DNA of 64,000 bases. Source: Phocoena phocoena. Taxonomy: Eukaryota > Chordata > Mammalia > Artiodactyla > Phocoenidae. Under the pieces are notes generated by a model. That model had not been told where the DNA came from and ran no database searches. It was given only the letters and a program-made list of their open reading frames with translations. The stretch spans positions 151,734,288-151,798,287 of the forward strand of contig NC_089219.1 of NCBI RefSeq assembly GCF_963924675.1, in the 5' to 3' direction. The position numbers were made by a program, and so were the translations under genes. Position 1 is the stretch's first letter. The number at the start of each line of letters is the position of its first letter. This document shows, one piece after another, positions 35,109-45,800 of the stretch.

Positions 35109-36480
35109 GGCACTTATTCAGGTGGCCAGATCCGCTGGGTGGAGTCCAGTATCTCACAGTAGGCTGTATGCTCACTCTCCTAAGCCCTGCTCCCCTTTCC
35201 TCGTGTGGGAGGGAGGGTTCCTATTCCTCTGAGGTGGGACAACTCCCGCCTGCTCCCCCAGTGCTCCTTCCCCAAGCCTGGAAAATACCACCATCCACTC
35301 TCTCCTGGCTCAGTAATTTTCCAGCTGACCTGGAATTCCCTCTGACTCCTGCCCCCTTTCCTGGGGCAAAGAAGACACCAGCTCAGGGACCCAGGACTCC
35401 ACCCAAGTCTCTCTGCTGTCCACAAATGGGTGTGCCAAAGGCTTTGGAAAGCCACTGGGGCACAGGACGGTCACCTGCTGGCAGGTGGGGGGGCGAGTGT
35501 GCCCAGAGACGCAATGCTGAGACCGTTTTCAAGTTAAACTTATTCAGTGACCCAGAAGGTAGATTCTTGGTTTTTCTCCCTCTGCTCTCTCCTGCACCCA
35601 CTCTCTCTTCCCCACGGCCATCAGGGCTCCACTATTCCCCCCTCCTTTCTAGATTTCCCATTCTTCTCTGCCTCCAGTTGGAGGTGCCGTTAGAGACCAT
35701 CTGGCCAAGTCCTTCTTACCAAGGTTCAGAATATGGAAGGGACTTGCCCAACATCACAGCCGGTTGGTGGCAGGGCCAGCACTGGAGCTCAGTGCCCCAG
35801 TGCGCAGTCCATGGCTCCAGTCAACGAGGTCCTCCCCTTCAAAGCCATCTTCCTCCGATTTTTGTAGCATTCAAGTCAACAATGCACACAAATTGGAGTT
35901 CTCCCCACTCTAATAAAACTCCACGGAGGAAGAAAGACACAGCTGGGCCTCCCACCCCAAGGCCAGCCTGGGCCCCCAGTGATCTCCCACTTGCATTGTT
36001 CACTCTTGTCAAGGCATTCTGGAAACAGGTATCTTTTGGGACCTTGCTCAACAGCTGACAAAGGGAACATTTTACTGTCAATGTACCACCTCCTTTCCCC
36101 ATACACATCCTTAAGGAAAAAAAAAATTGAAATTTGGCTTTTAACTTCAGGAAGAAGGGCTGAGTTAGCTATCAGGAAGCTCTTTATGCCTCAGAGAACA
36201 GCAAACAGTAGGAAGAGTAACTCTGGGAGAATGTGACATCTCCTTTCAAGGCTGGTCCTGGATGGGTGGGGTGCTGCTCGGACCGGGGACAGGGGGATGG
36301 CCGGAATAGCGCGTGGGGGTAATGGTCGCAGACTGGCTCAGGGGAGGAGAGGCGCCCCGCGGAGCCGGGCAGCTTTCACCTAAATGTTTTGGTGGCGAGG
36401 GGGCGGCGCACTGCCCTAGGTAATGATAGGGCAGTCTGGGAGCCACGCGGAGGCTGCCTGTCGCGGTCGCGGCTACAAAG
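35109..36480 (+). other. Unique sequence upstream of the SLC45A3 promoter
   Basis: An open frame of 320 codons on the + strand at 35096-36058 is the longest unbroken one here, but it is low in domain-like features and proline/serine-rich. I see no Kozak start or splice partner. Possibly regulatory DNA of SLC45A3. Confidence 0.35.
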
Positions 36481-37130
36481 ACAGCTTGGAGACCTCCCGC
36501 TTTCTTCCCTTGGGTACCAGCCCCACCCCTCCATACCCCCTCCCAGCACCCCCACCTCCGTCCCGCCTCGCCCCGCCCCCTCCTGGCCGCCCCAGCGCGC
36601 ATGCTCTCTCCCCCCGCGGAGTAACCTGGAGATTTAAAAGCCGCCCGCTGGCGCGCGTCGGGGGAGGCGCGGGGGGGGGGGGGACGAGCTCGCACGCGCG
36701 GGCCCCGGGTGACAGCCGCGCGCCTCGGCCAGGTAGGGGCGCGCCCGCCCTTCTCCGCGGGGAGGGGGTCCCGGCGCGGGAAGGGGAGGGGCGCTGCGCG
36801 GCCGAGCTCCGTGGTGTCGCGTGTTTTGCGCCCCGCGGGAGGGGGCCGCGCCGTGGCTGCCCCGGACCCGCGCGCCCAGCCCCGTGAGTCCCAGGGGAGC
36901 TGACGGGGCTGCGGGCGCCCAGGCGCGCCCCCTCTTCCTGCACCGGGCAGGCTGCGGGGTGCTCGGGTCTCCGCGGAGGCGGGCCGGTCTGGAGGCGCCG
37001 GGTCCCCTGCGTCCCGGGCCGGGCGGCGGGGTGGGCGGGGAGAGGCGCCTCCCCGGAGCCCCGGGTCGGGCAGACGGCGGGCACAGCGGCCGCTCGCTCC
37101 TGTTGCCGCCTCCCGCGTCAGAGTTTTCTT
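36480..37130 (+). promoter_or_regulatory. SLC45A3: CpG island and SLC45A3 promoter
   Basis: A 650-bp block with dense CpG, unlike anything else in the window outside coding exons. It has a GC box (CGCCCCGCCCCC, 36569-36580) and a TATA-like TTTAAAAG at 36633-36640, 90-100 bp before the predicted exon 1 donor. Human SLC45A3 is androgen-responsive in prostate. I looked for a full palindromic androgen response element in this window and saw no convincing one, so such control, if kept, may act from elsewhere. Confidence 0.8.
36660..36732 (+). other. SLC45A3: SLC45A3 exon 1 (non-coding), predicted
   Basis: The transcript is predicted to start about 25-30 bp after the TATA-like box. Exon 1 ends CGCGCGCCTCGGCCAG, followed by GTAGGG. 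The sequence and the onward junction to GATCTGAG at 48390 agree with the human 5' UTR as I remember it. A second possible donor, CCC|GTGAGT, lies at 36883/36884. The start is not resolvable from sequence alone. Confidence 0.6.
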
Positions 37131-37220
37131 TGGAAAGTTGCATTTATTTTCTTCCCTTGTCTCGGCTTCACCGGAAAGGGGCAGGATGAGTCACCGTGGC
37201 GCGCACAGTCCGGGACCTGG

Positions 37221-37329
37221 GAGCCGGGAAAGGGGTCGGCGGTCGGGACGACGCGGGGTGCTCGGGCGCGGGCCAACTTGCTTGGGGAGGAGTGAGGGGT
37301 TGTTAAGGAGGGAAAGGTGGCTGAGCCCT
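37221..37329 (+). repeat. Local duplication, downstream copy (CpG-island shore, intron 1)
   Basis: CpG-rich partner of 34996-35108, inside SLC45A3 intron 1, just past the island. It keeps more CpGs (GACGACGCGGGG, GGGCGCGGGCC) than the upstream copy. Confidence 0.9.
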
Positions 37330-38680
37330 TTCGGACGTTAGTCTTGGGGCTTGGCTCTGGGCAGAGAGTTGGGCTGGAGTGTGTGCCCTGTCCTGCGCCT
37401 CGGTTATCCCTCATGGGAGGAGGAAAAAGAGAGGGTGTCTTTATCCTTGCCTCCCGGGCTCAGGTAGGGATGGTGAGAATCCTGAGATCGGCAGACACGT
37501 GTGATGAGGTGATATCTGGGCACCCACTACAGCTTCTCAGGGCTCTGGGCTTAGGCATGGCAGGCCTGCTGGAGAAGGCCCCAGGGACCCGCAGGGTTGC
37601 TCCTGAGTGAGGGTCAGTCCTTCCTATAGTCTCCTGTTCTCCCCAGGCGCTGCAGCCCTGTCAGTTGATCTTGCCCTTGACCTCTGAATCAGTTTCCTCT
37701 TCCTGACAGACACCCTTGACCTGCTCAGCTTTTCCCCCGCTCCCCAGGGCCACACCTTCCCCTTTCGTTTTTCCCAAGGGGCCAGAGTTGAGGGTAGGGA
37801 GGGGTTTGGCATGGTGGGTACCTGCTGAGGACTTGCCCTTCAGCTGTTACACGGACCCGATCCCAGTGGAGCAGGGACTAAGAATAGCCCAGCTGCTGTC
37901 TTGCTGCCCTGGAGTCTGCAGCCGGGCACAGCCAGTGGACCGGGGCCTAGAGTTACCCTTGCTGGGTTCCTGAAAGCGTTGCTCAGGGGTTGGGGTGAGG
38001 CCCTGGGGGCTTCTGGCTGCCTTTCATGATGTACTTAGCACTTCAGAGCGGGACAGCCTTGGTGTTGGACTCACCTGCCCAAGGCCTGGGGAACAGGCTG
38101 GCATATGGGGGTGGGGAGGGCAGGGCCAGGAAGTGTAGGCTGATGATTTCCTCAGGCTTCCCTACAGAGCAACTTCTAGGGTGTGAATGAATACAAAGTT
38201 ATTTGAGGTCACAGTCCTTTTTGTTGGATGGGTCTCATCCTCTCATGCCTCCCTTATCTCCTCCCCACAAGCTTGTCTGGAGCTGGGACTCTGTTGTTCT
38301 AAAAGTGCTCAGAAAAATGGAGCTCGAGTCAGCAGGATGAATCTGAAGGTACAGATACAGTTGTGGGTGAACGTACAGCTGTGGACATTCAGGCCCCACC
38401 TTAGTGGAGATGTGACTGGGGCGGGGTGGGGGGAGTTTTCCTTCGTACTCACGGGGTGTATAGTGAACTCGCCTGTTCCTCCTGGCTCTGAGGTGTCCCG
38501 AAGGAGGAGCTGGACAGTGATCCTTGGTGGCCCAGTGAGGTACCTCCAGGCCACTGGGTGGTGGGAGGATGGCATGGATTCCCCTCTCTCAGCCTGGGTA
38601 GGGCTCTGGAGGCAGAGAGGCAGGGATCATCTCAGGAATCCAAAAGTGAAATTAAGCTATGTCATTTGGACCATTGGAGC
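37330..38680 (+). other. SLC45A3 intron 1, unique sequence
   Basis: GC-moderate sequence with open frames on both strands but no exon signals that fit SLC45A3. No recognised repeat. Confidence 0.45.
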
Positions 38681-38689
38681 CTGATAACA

Positions 38690-38860
38690 CAGCATTATGG
38701 ATAACAACCCAGACTGTCAGGTGTTCATATCCTGGCTGCTCCGAACTGGCTGTGGGACAAAGGGCAAGTTACTTAACCTCTTTTAAGTCTCAGTATCCCT
38801 GGCTGCAAAATGGGGTTGATAGTAATCATGATAATATCTACTCTGTAGCTTTGTTATTTA
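38690..38860 (+). mobile_element. MIR fragment
   Basis: Sense MIR: CCCAGACTGTCAGGTGTTCA, GGGCAAGTTACTTAACCTCT and GCTGCAAAATGGGGTTGATA. An AT-rich low-complexity run follows at 38866-38925. Confidence 0.8.
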
Positions 38861-39149
38861 TTAAATAATAAATAGAACAAATATATATGTAAATATATAA
38901 TTATATATATCTAAAACGTAAAAAAAACACTATAGCTTTATTAAACCATACATATAGAGCACTGGACTGTGTGCCTGATAGGTAACAAGTGCTCAGTAAA
39001 TATTAGCTGGTATTAACTATATCTACTATATCTACACCTGTGACCCAGTGGACAGCAGCACCCAGCCTGGGCATCTGTTCTTGGGTTCTCCTGTAGACCT
39101 TTGTTTCTTTGGGACCAAGGCCTCCTGGACTTCGGGGAGTAGGTATGAC

Positions 39150-39362
39150 TCGTTGAGACTGGCCTCTAGCACTCAGATGCCTGGGTCTGAATCCCATTTC
39201 CTCTTGCACAAGTTACTCCACCTCTCTGTGCTTCAACTTCCTCCTCTGTAAAATGAGGATAACAGTACCTACCTCACAGTATCGTGAGGATTAAACGAGC
39301 TGATTAAAGCTCTGAGCCCAGCAGCTGCAAGTAAAAAGAGCTTGATAAATGTCAGCTGCTGT
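39150..39362 (+). mobile_element. MIR, well preserved
   Basis: Sense MIR nearly end to end: TGCCTGGGTCTGAATCCC, CACCTCTCTGTGCTTCAACT, CCTCTGTAAAATGAGGATAA and CTTGATAAATGTCAGCTGCTG. A short similar tail also lies at 38955-39010. Confidence 0.88.
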
Positions 39363-40160
39363 CATTCGGTAACAATGGAGGCAATCATTGTGGTTTACAC
39401 TCAGGAACCAAAGTTTCTTAGCAAGGGAATTATACCATATACAACTATACATAAACTGTGAATGACACAATTGCAGTTGAACTTGTGGTCTGGTGCAAAG
39501 AACACACCAGGACTTGATGTCCTGGTCTCTCCCCTGTCAGTACTGTGTGTGGTTTGTTTTTTAATCAGTCCAGAGACCCCTGCCCTGCCTGTTCCCTCAA
39601 GATGGAAGAAAGTGCTATGAAGTGATGGAGGTGAATATATATCCTGAAAGGTTGAGTGCCTTCTATGCAGAAAAGGTTATTTGTTCTGATTTTTGGAGAA
39701 ATTGTATGAGAGGGAGGGAGTGTTCTGCTCTGTCCTCCCCACCCCCACCCAACCCTTAGGCTACTTTGCACTGCTTTCTGGTGTCAAGAAGAAAAACCCA
39801 GCCTGGCTTTCTGTGAACAGTCAGTGGCCCTGTTTGTTGGACAGCAAGGGTGGAGGCTGGACCAGTTGGTACCAGGCCCAGTGTCTTGAACGCTGATGCC
39901 ACTTGACTCCCAGCAAATAGAGCTGGAGTGTGGAGCTTTGTCCAGTGTATTAAGTGTCCCTGCTTGGGGGCAGGGGCTGGTGACAGAGCCATCACAGGAT
40001 GGTCCTGATGTCTGGCCAGAGCTTCCTGTTTAATCCCTTTTTCTGCTACGTGGTCTGTGTTTCCTCCTCCATGGGAAGAAGTCCACAGTTTTGTCACTGA
40101 CCCTGAACGACTTGTGGGTCGCCACGTCTTGCGTCCGATGTTGGAGACAGGCCTATACCT
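39363..40160 (+). other. SLC45A3 intron 1, unique sequence
   Basis: No exon or repeat recognised; open frames are short. Confidence 0.45.
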
Positions 40161-40164
40161 CACC

Positions 40165-40305
40165 TGTTGGCCTTGGTTTCTGTGTCTGTAAAATGTAGAT
40201 GATAATATTCACCTTGCAAAGTTACGGTGAGGATTAAATGAGATCGCCATATTTAGCAAGGAGCCTGCATAGACCAGGTGCTCAGTACAAGTTTGTTGCT
40301 TTCCC
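40165..40305 (+). mobile_element. MIR fragment
   Basis: Sense MIR tail: GTTTCTGTGTCTGTAAAATG, TACGGTGAGGATTAAATGAG and AGACCAGGTGCTCAGTAC. Confidence 0.78.
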
Positions 40306-41845
40306 CTTCATTGTTAATTCTGGAGATCACTGTCTCTGGGAAGCTGGGATGAGCCAGCAAGAAGGAGGTTGAAGACTAGTCAAGGTTTGGGAGAAAGGGG
40401 TCCTTGACAGCTCGAGGTCCAGGCAGCCCTGGAGGAGGTGGAGGACTTCAGCTGGACAGGGTTCAGGTGAAAGGGAGAGGAGGTCCAGGGGAGGTCACTG
40501 GAACTACTTTGAAAGCAAAAATAGGCCCAGTGCTGATGAATGGCCCCGTCTTGGGCCCATGTCTCATGATTTGGGGTCTGGTATTCTTTGCACCACCCCT
40601 GACTGGGGAGGGGCTAAAAGGAGAGGTGGGTGCATATAGAAATCCCAGGCTCCAGCAGCTGTGTTTTGCAGACATCTACCCTTTGCATAGTTCCTACCTA
40701 CTGGTCTCTCACGGCTCAGCCTCCTCTAGGAAGCTCTGGAGGCACTGAAGATGTCCCACAGTAAGGACTTGGGTCTCAGCCCCTGCGCCATCTCATGGTG
40801 CTCTGGCTGCACCTCGGCCCTTCTTCTGAAGGGGCTGAAGTCTGTTGTTTCTGAATCCCCAGCCCCTTCACAGCGGGCTTGCACACGCCCAGAGCTCAGT
40901 AGCGGGGGGTTGGTAGGCTTTAGTCTCTTTGACATTTCTCTGGGGAAGGTGAGATTGTAATGCACTGAGGTACACTCTCTTCAAGGGTGGGCAAAGTAGG
41001 GCTCTTTAACAACAACAAAAAAACCACATCTTTTTTGGAGGCCCCTCACGCCCTGCTCACCACTGAGTGGACTGTTTTGGAGAACACATCCCTAGGACTG
41101 AGTCCGGCCCAGAGCCCTCCGATGATAAATGGGGCTGGTCACAGACCTTAAGGCAGCAGCGCTGAGAGAGCCTGGCCTCCTTCCTGTATCTGTCACCTTC
41201 TAAGGGAGGCCAGGCAGCCTCCCTCTAAGGGAGGGGACAAGGATGTGCATGGCTGGGGAGAGCTGCCTGGTCTGGCTGACTGGCAAAGTTCAAGTTCACT
41301 AGGAGGGAGGCTGTTCAGGTTTCACTTTGCAGGAGCTGTAGGGAGCAAGGGGCGGGGGGAACTTCCCGGTGGCCTGAACGTGCCAAGCTCCCCATTCTCC
41401 TCCAAGCTCCCCATTCTCCTCCTGCGTTCCTCTGCCCCCACCCTGGGCCAAGGGATTTCTTGGTACCACTACCCCCACCTTGTAGGAGACTGTTTATTGT
41501 GGCCCAAGTAGAGAAAGAATTTAGTTACTGATTTCTGCCAGGAACAGAGTCCAGCTCTGGGAGGGAGTAGGGAAGAGGGCAATTCTGCCCCCAGATGTCT
41601 TGGTTACTCGGATCAGTTTCAGGTGACCGCTGACCCTTGGCACTCTGTTGTACTGGAGCAATGTGTAGGCAGGTAAAGGATGGGGTAAGGGCAGCTGGGG
41701 AGCCCTTCTCTACCTGGTTCTCCTTGGCTCTCATTGGTGGAAGGCTATAACCGCCCCCCCCTCCCCACCAGTGCCATGTGGCCTTGTCAGTGAGCACTCA
41801 GTGGGCACCTGTCCCTGGTGAGCACCCTGCCTGGGGCTGGGGGCG
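40306..41845 (+). other. SLC45A3 intron 1, unique sequence
   Basis: No gene feature. A small tandem duplication (AAGCTCCCCATTCTCCTCC twice) lies at about 41387-41420. Confidence 0.45.
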
Positions 41846-41849
41846 CAGG

Positions 41850-42240
41850 TGTGAGGTCACAAAGCTACACAGTAGTAAAGAACCTTAGACAGCATCTAGA
41901 CTAGCTCTCGTTTTACAGGTGCAGGAGCTGAGTCCCAGAGAGGTAGAGTGGCTTATTCTAGGCTACACAGTTACAAGAGTTGCTGAAACTGGACTACATT
42001 GTCCAGGCTCCTACTTCAGTGCACTTTCTAGAATTTTCGAATGGTTTGAATTTTCCATTCAGCCCTTTTTACCTGTGCAACTTTGGGTGTGTTAATGAAT
42101 TTCTGAGACTCCATTTTCATCCTTGTGAAATAGGAATATTAAATAATTTGTAGGATTATACAAATGGTATGAATTAGAGAAGGTTTGGCAGGTACATGCA
42201 GACACCTCCTGGACGGTTAGCAGGTGTCAGCCGCTGTGAT
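41850..42240 (+). mobile_element. Pair of MIR-type fragments in opposite orientations
   Basis: The left part reads antisense (GGAGCTGAGTCCCAGAGAGG, GGCTACACAGTTACAAGAG). The right part reads sense (TGAGACTCCATTTTCATCC, GGTGTCAGCCGCTGTGATTA). Confidence 0.55.
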
Positions 42241-42639
42241 TATTTTCCCTGTGGCTGGGAACCACCCTGTCTCCTAACTGGGGTTGTTTATCCCACCCTC
42301 CCTTTCCCTTTGCAGCCTCCAGCACCAGGCAGGTCTGCTGAGTGACCTCTGCTCACCTGCCGGGCCGGCACCTGGGGAGGCATTTACATTCTTGGCATTC
42401 CTCTTGCCTTTGGGGGCTGAAAGAGGCACTAGTGCCCGGGTGGGAGGCACGTGGGTGAGGGGGATGGAAGCTGAGAAGAGAATCAGTGTTGGTCCCCCTC
42501 CGACCTCTGCTGCTCCCGTTGGGAATGAGAAACCCCCTCCCAAGTTTCTCGGCTGAGGAAGCCCAGACAACTGAAGAAGTGGTTGCCAGAAACTTCCACA
42601 TACTTCCTCCAAACACACTACACGACTGTGAATTGGTGG

Positions 42640-42860
42640 TATTAAGCTAAGTTGCCTCGCCTGTCAAATGGGATACTCATTGTACCCGCCTCGTCAGGCG
42701 GTTGGAAGATTAAAACGCTTGGAAGAGGGCCTAGCATGCAGTAAACCTCAGTGTTAGCTGCTGTTAGTAATTGCAGATGAGGAAACTGAGGCTGAGGGAG
42801 GTCAGGTAACAAGGTCACATAGTTACAGTGACATATGGAGATGGCATGCAAACCCACGCC
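42640..42860 (+). mobile_element. MIR-type fragments
   Basis: Sense part CCTCGCCTGTCAAATGGGAT to CAGTGTTAGCTGCTGTTAG. It is followed by an antisense-like part, GATGAGGAAACTGAGGCTGA, to the ACAAGGTCACATAG region. Confidence 0.65.
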
Positions 42861-45800
42861 AGACCTCAGTCACCCTATAGAATGCAGTAGGTTCGGGAAT
42901 GTCTGGGCTCAGAGGCCTGTGACACCTGCGGTGGAAGAGAGCTCCAGGTTGAAGAATACTGATTGTCTTGGTTTGGAGGGCACTTGGTCAAGGTGACCCC
43001 GAGTGACCTTGGGTCGTAGCTGTTTGCGGAAAGGAAGTCTGATTGGGAGACACAGTGGCCTGGAGTCAGATGTGTGTCTGTTTTGACCACCCGCAGGGGG
43101 TTGCCACGTGATTCTGGGAGGGGTGCTTCGCCTAGACCAGCCAAGGTGAGGGTCAGGCCAGCCCCAGAATTCCTGTCGCTGGACTGGAGAGGGGAGGCGA
43201 GATCAGAGCAGGCTCCAGGGACTGCCCGCTGTCCTTTCCCCTCCCCTTCCCCCAACCTCCTCTGGCGTGTGTTTCCTTTCAGAAGCGGGGCTGGGGCTCT
43301 CAGACGGGGCAACAAAAGCAACTTTCCTCCGAGCCACTGCCACCTGTTGGGTTTTCATACATTGGGGGTGAGCGGGGGGAGGGAGCCGCTGCCCTTTTCC
43401 CAGTGTCTGCAGTGTGCCCCCTCTGCGTCCCCAGGGACTGGGATTCTCTTTGCTGCCCGGTGTGGCGGGGCTCAGGAGCTGGAGGGGGTGGGGGCCTGCA
43501 GCAGCTGGAAGGGGAATTGAGCGGGAAGGGGCCGGTGCTGGCAGCCGGGAGGGAGTTTGATGGATTACTCTGCAGGCCGAGAGGTTTCTCCCTAATCCTC
43601 CTTTGTGTTCCGGCCTGCAGGCCCCTCACTCTCTCTGACAGGCTGCTAAGCAGAAGCCTTCCAGTCCGAGTGAAGAAAAGGCAGCGCAGCAGGGCGGACT
43701 CTAAATCCCTGGCCTCTGGGCCCTGGGGAGGCAGGAGCTAGGGAGCAAGTCTGGATGGGGGTGGGGCCTTCTCTCTGCTGATGTCGGGGTGGAAAGGCTG
43801 CACTCTGAGTGGGGTTCTCAGGTGTCTGTGGGAGCACTGGGAGGTTGTGGGTCTTCGCTTCTCGTGCAAATCACTGTTGCCTTCGGTAGGGTAGGCTTGG
43901 GGGGAGCAGACCCTTGCTTCTTTGGAAGTACGCGTTTGAGCTCAGAGAATCAAAGACTAAATATGTGTTGGAAGGCATGGAAGCCGTGCTTAGACTAGTC
44001 CTGTGTCCCCCTCTCCCTAGCTGCCCAGGCAGAAATTCCCACAGCTCAGCATCCCTGATGAGGGGGTCTGTCACGGTGGAGAGCTCATTGCCTCACAAGG
44101 ATGTTCATTTCCCGTCTGCAGTCTGGCCAGCACAGGCTCTTTCTGGGCTGTCCCAAGACTCCTGTGGACCTGCCGTGAGGGCAGAGCTCATTTTGGGAGT
44201 GCGGTATGCTGGGATTTGCGAGGTAAGGCCAAGGGCACTGGTCCCCTAGGACTTCTTCTGTGCCCCCAACCTAGAGGATCTGGGAGAGCGCAACTTGGAA
44301 TGAGATTCTGGGGTCCAGCCCGCTGTGGAGGAACAGGGGTCCCCCTTCCCGTGCAGTCTCCGTCCTCTACCTGTGGGCTTCTCCCCACCTGCAGTCCTGG
44401 CCTGGGCCAGATGGCCTGGGCTGGGGTGTGCGTTAGGGAGATTGGCCTGGAGTGACCCCACCCCTTTCTGCAGCTGAGTCATTATTCCTCGTGGCTGGCC
44501 TACCCCATCCCCAGTTTCCTTCTCTGCTGGGAGGGGCTTCCCAGTGGCCGCGTGAGAAAGAGCACAGTCTTTGTGAGCGTGGAGGGAGGACGCAGGGTCG
44601 CCGGCTCACGGGGTCAGGGTGCGGCCGTTTGATGTGCCTGGCCGGCTGTGGGGACGCTGGCCCGCATAAAGAGGCCATAGAATTGCTGCCTCACACTGGC
44701 CCGCTGCGGGGCTGCCCCCAGCCCGGCTCCCTCTGACCTCTGTCCTTCAGCGGAGGGAATCTGCTCCCCCAGCTCCACCTCAGCCGCGAGGGGTGGCAGG
44801 AGCCCCTTTGAAAGCCCTCAAAGGCCTCTTTATATATCCCTCTGACACTCCCTTCCCAGAGGACCTACCAGGAGGTGCCTTTCCTCCTGCCTCCTCCACT
44901 CTTGAATTTTGGAGAAAGTTCAGGCCAAGTTTGTTCCTGTTGCTCAGTTTCATTTCCCTGTGCTCCCTGCTGGGGCCTAACCTGAGGTAGGGGGGTGGGC
45001 AGGGATGGGGCATTCCAGCCTGGGAGGCTCTGTCCCATCCACTCACCACCTTTGAACCCTTAGGAGAGCTGCCCCCTCTGGGGGTGGGGCTGGAATTTCC
45101 TTGGTGCGTGGGGGGATGGGGGTAGGCACTTAGGTCTTTCCTATCTCTTCCACCTCCCACTCCCAGGCTGCTTTCAGCCATTTATTCTGTAGGTAAGCAT
45201 TTCCCAGGCCCCTTCTCATGCTAGGGTGGGTGCTGGAGAGTTGCAGTGCAGCCTACAGCCTGCTCTGGGGGTGCACTCGAAGTCTCCCGGTGTCTGGAGC
45301 TGGGTAGGTAAAATGCAGGTTCCCCGCCCGAACGCACCCACGGCTCTCAGTCTCCCAGGGCTGGAGCTCTGCTCCCCCAAGGGTGAGGGAAGATGGCCTG
45401 GAGCAGAGCTCCCTAAAGGTTCCCAGAAGTCTTGGGCTTCCTCTAGCTTTCTTGCTGTCCCGTTATCAGGGGGCCCAGAAAAGGGGGGAGATATTTGGAC
45501 CTTGAGAGGGACTTGTCCTCCTTAGAAGGCTGCTATTCACAAGGTTAGGCCAGACTCCCCCTTTCGTGTACTCCACTTCCCTCCTCTTCCCGCCCCCTCC
45601 CCACCAGGTGAGCACTCGGGGGCTGGCTCTTCTGGTTGAGCTTCTGTTTGCCGGACCGGGCGCTCCAGGAGCAGTGGGGCAGGAGGATCTGAGTCAGAAG
45701 CATCTCTGAGGCTGGAGGGGAGGGTTGGATCCTGTTTCCCCGTCTGTATTCCTGAAGAGGCAGGGGAGCCCCTGAATCAGAGGGACCCAACGGGGATCTG

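Noticed and set aside
35096..36058. 320-codon open frame upstream of the SLC45A3 promoter
   Set aside because: It starts in the duplicated CpG-shore segment and is low-complexity Pro/Ser-rich, with no recognisable family, Kozak start or splice partners.
36473..37143. Long minus-strand Arg/Pro/Ala-rich frames (169-203 codons) in the CpG island
   Set aside because: Stop codons are rare in very GC-rich DNA. The composition is that of a translated CpG island, not a protein.
39700..39740. Possible androgen response element (TGTTCTGCTCTGTCC)
   Set aside because: Only one good half-site. The second is divergent and in direct, not inverted, orientation, so it is indistinguishable from chance.
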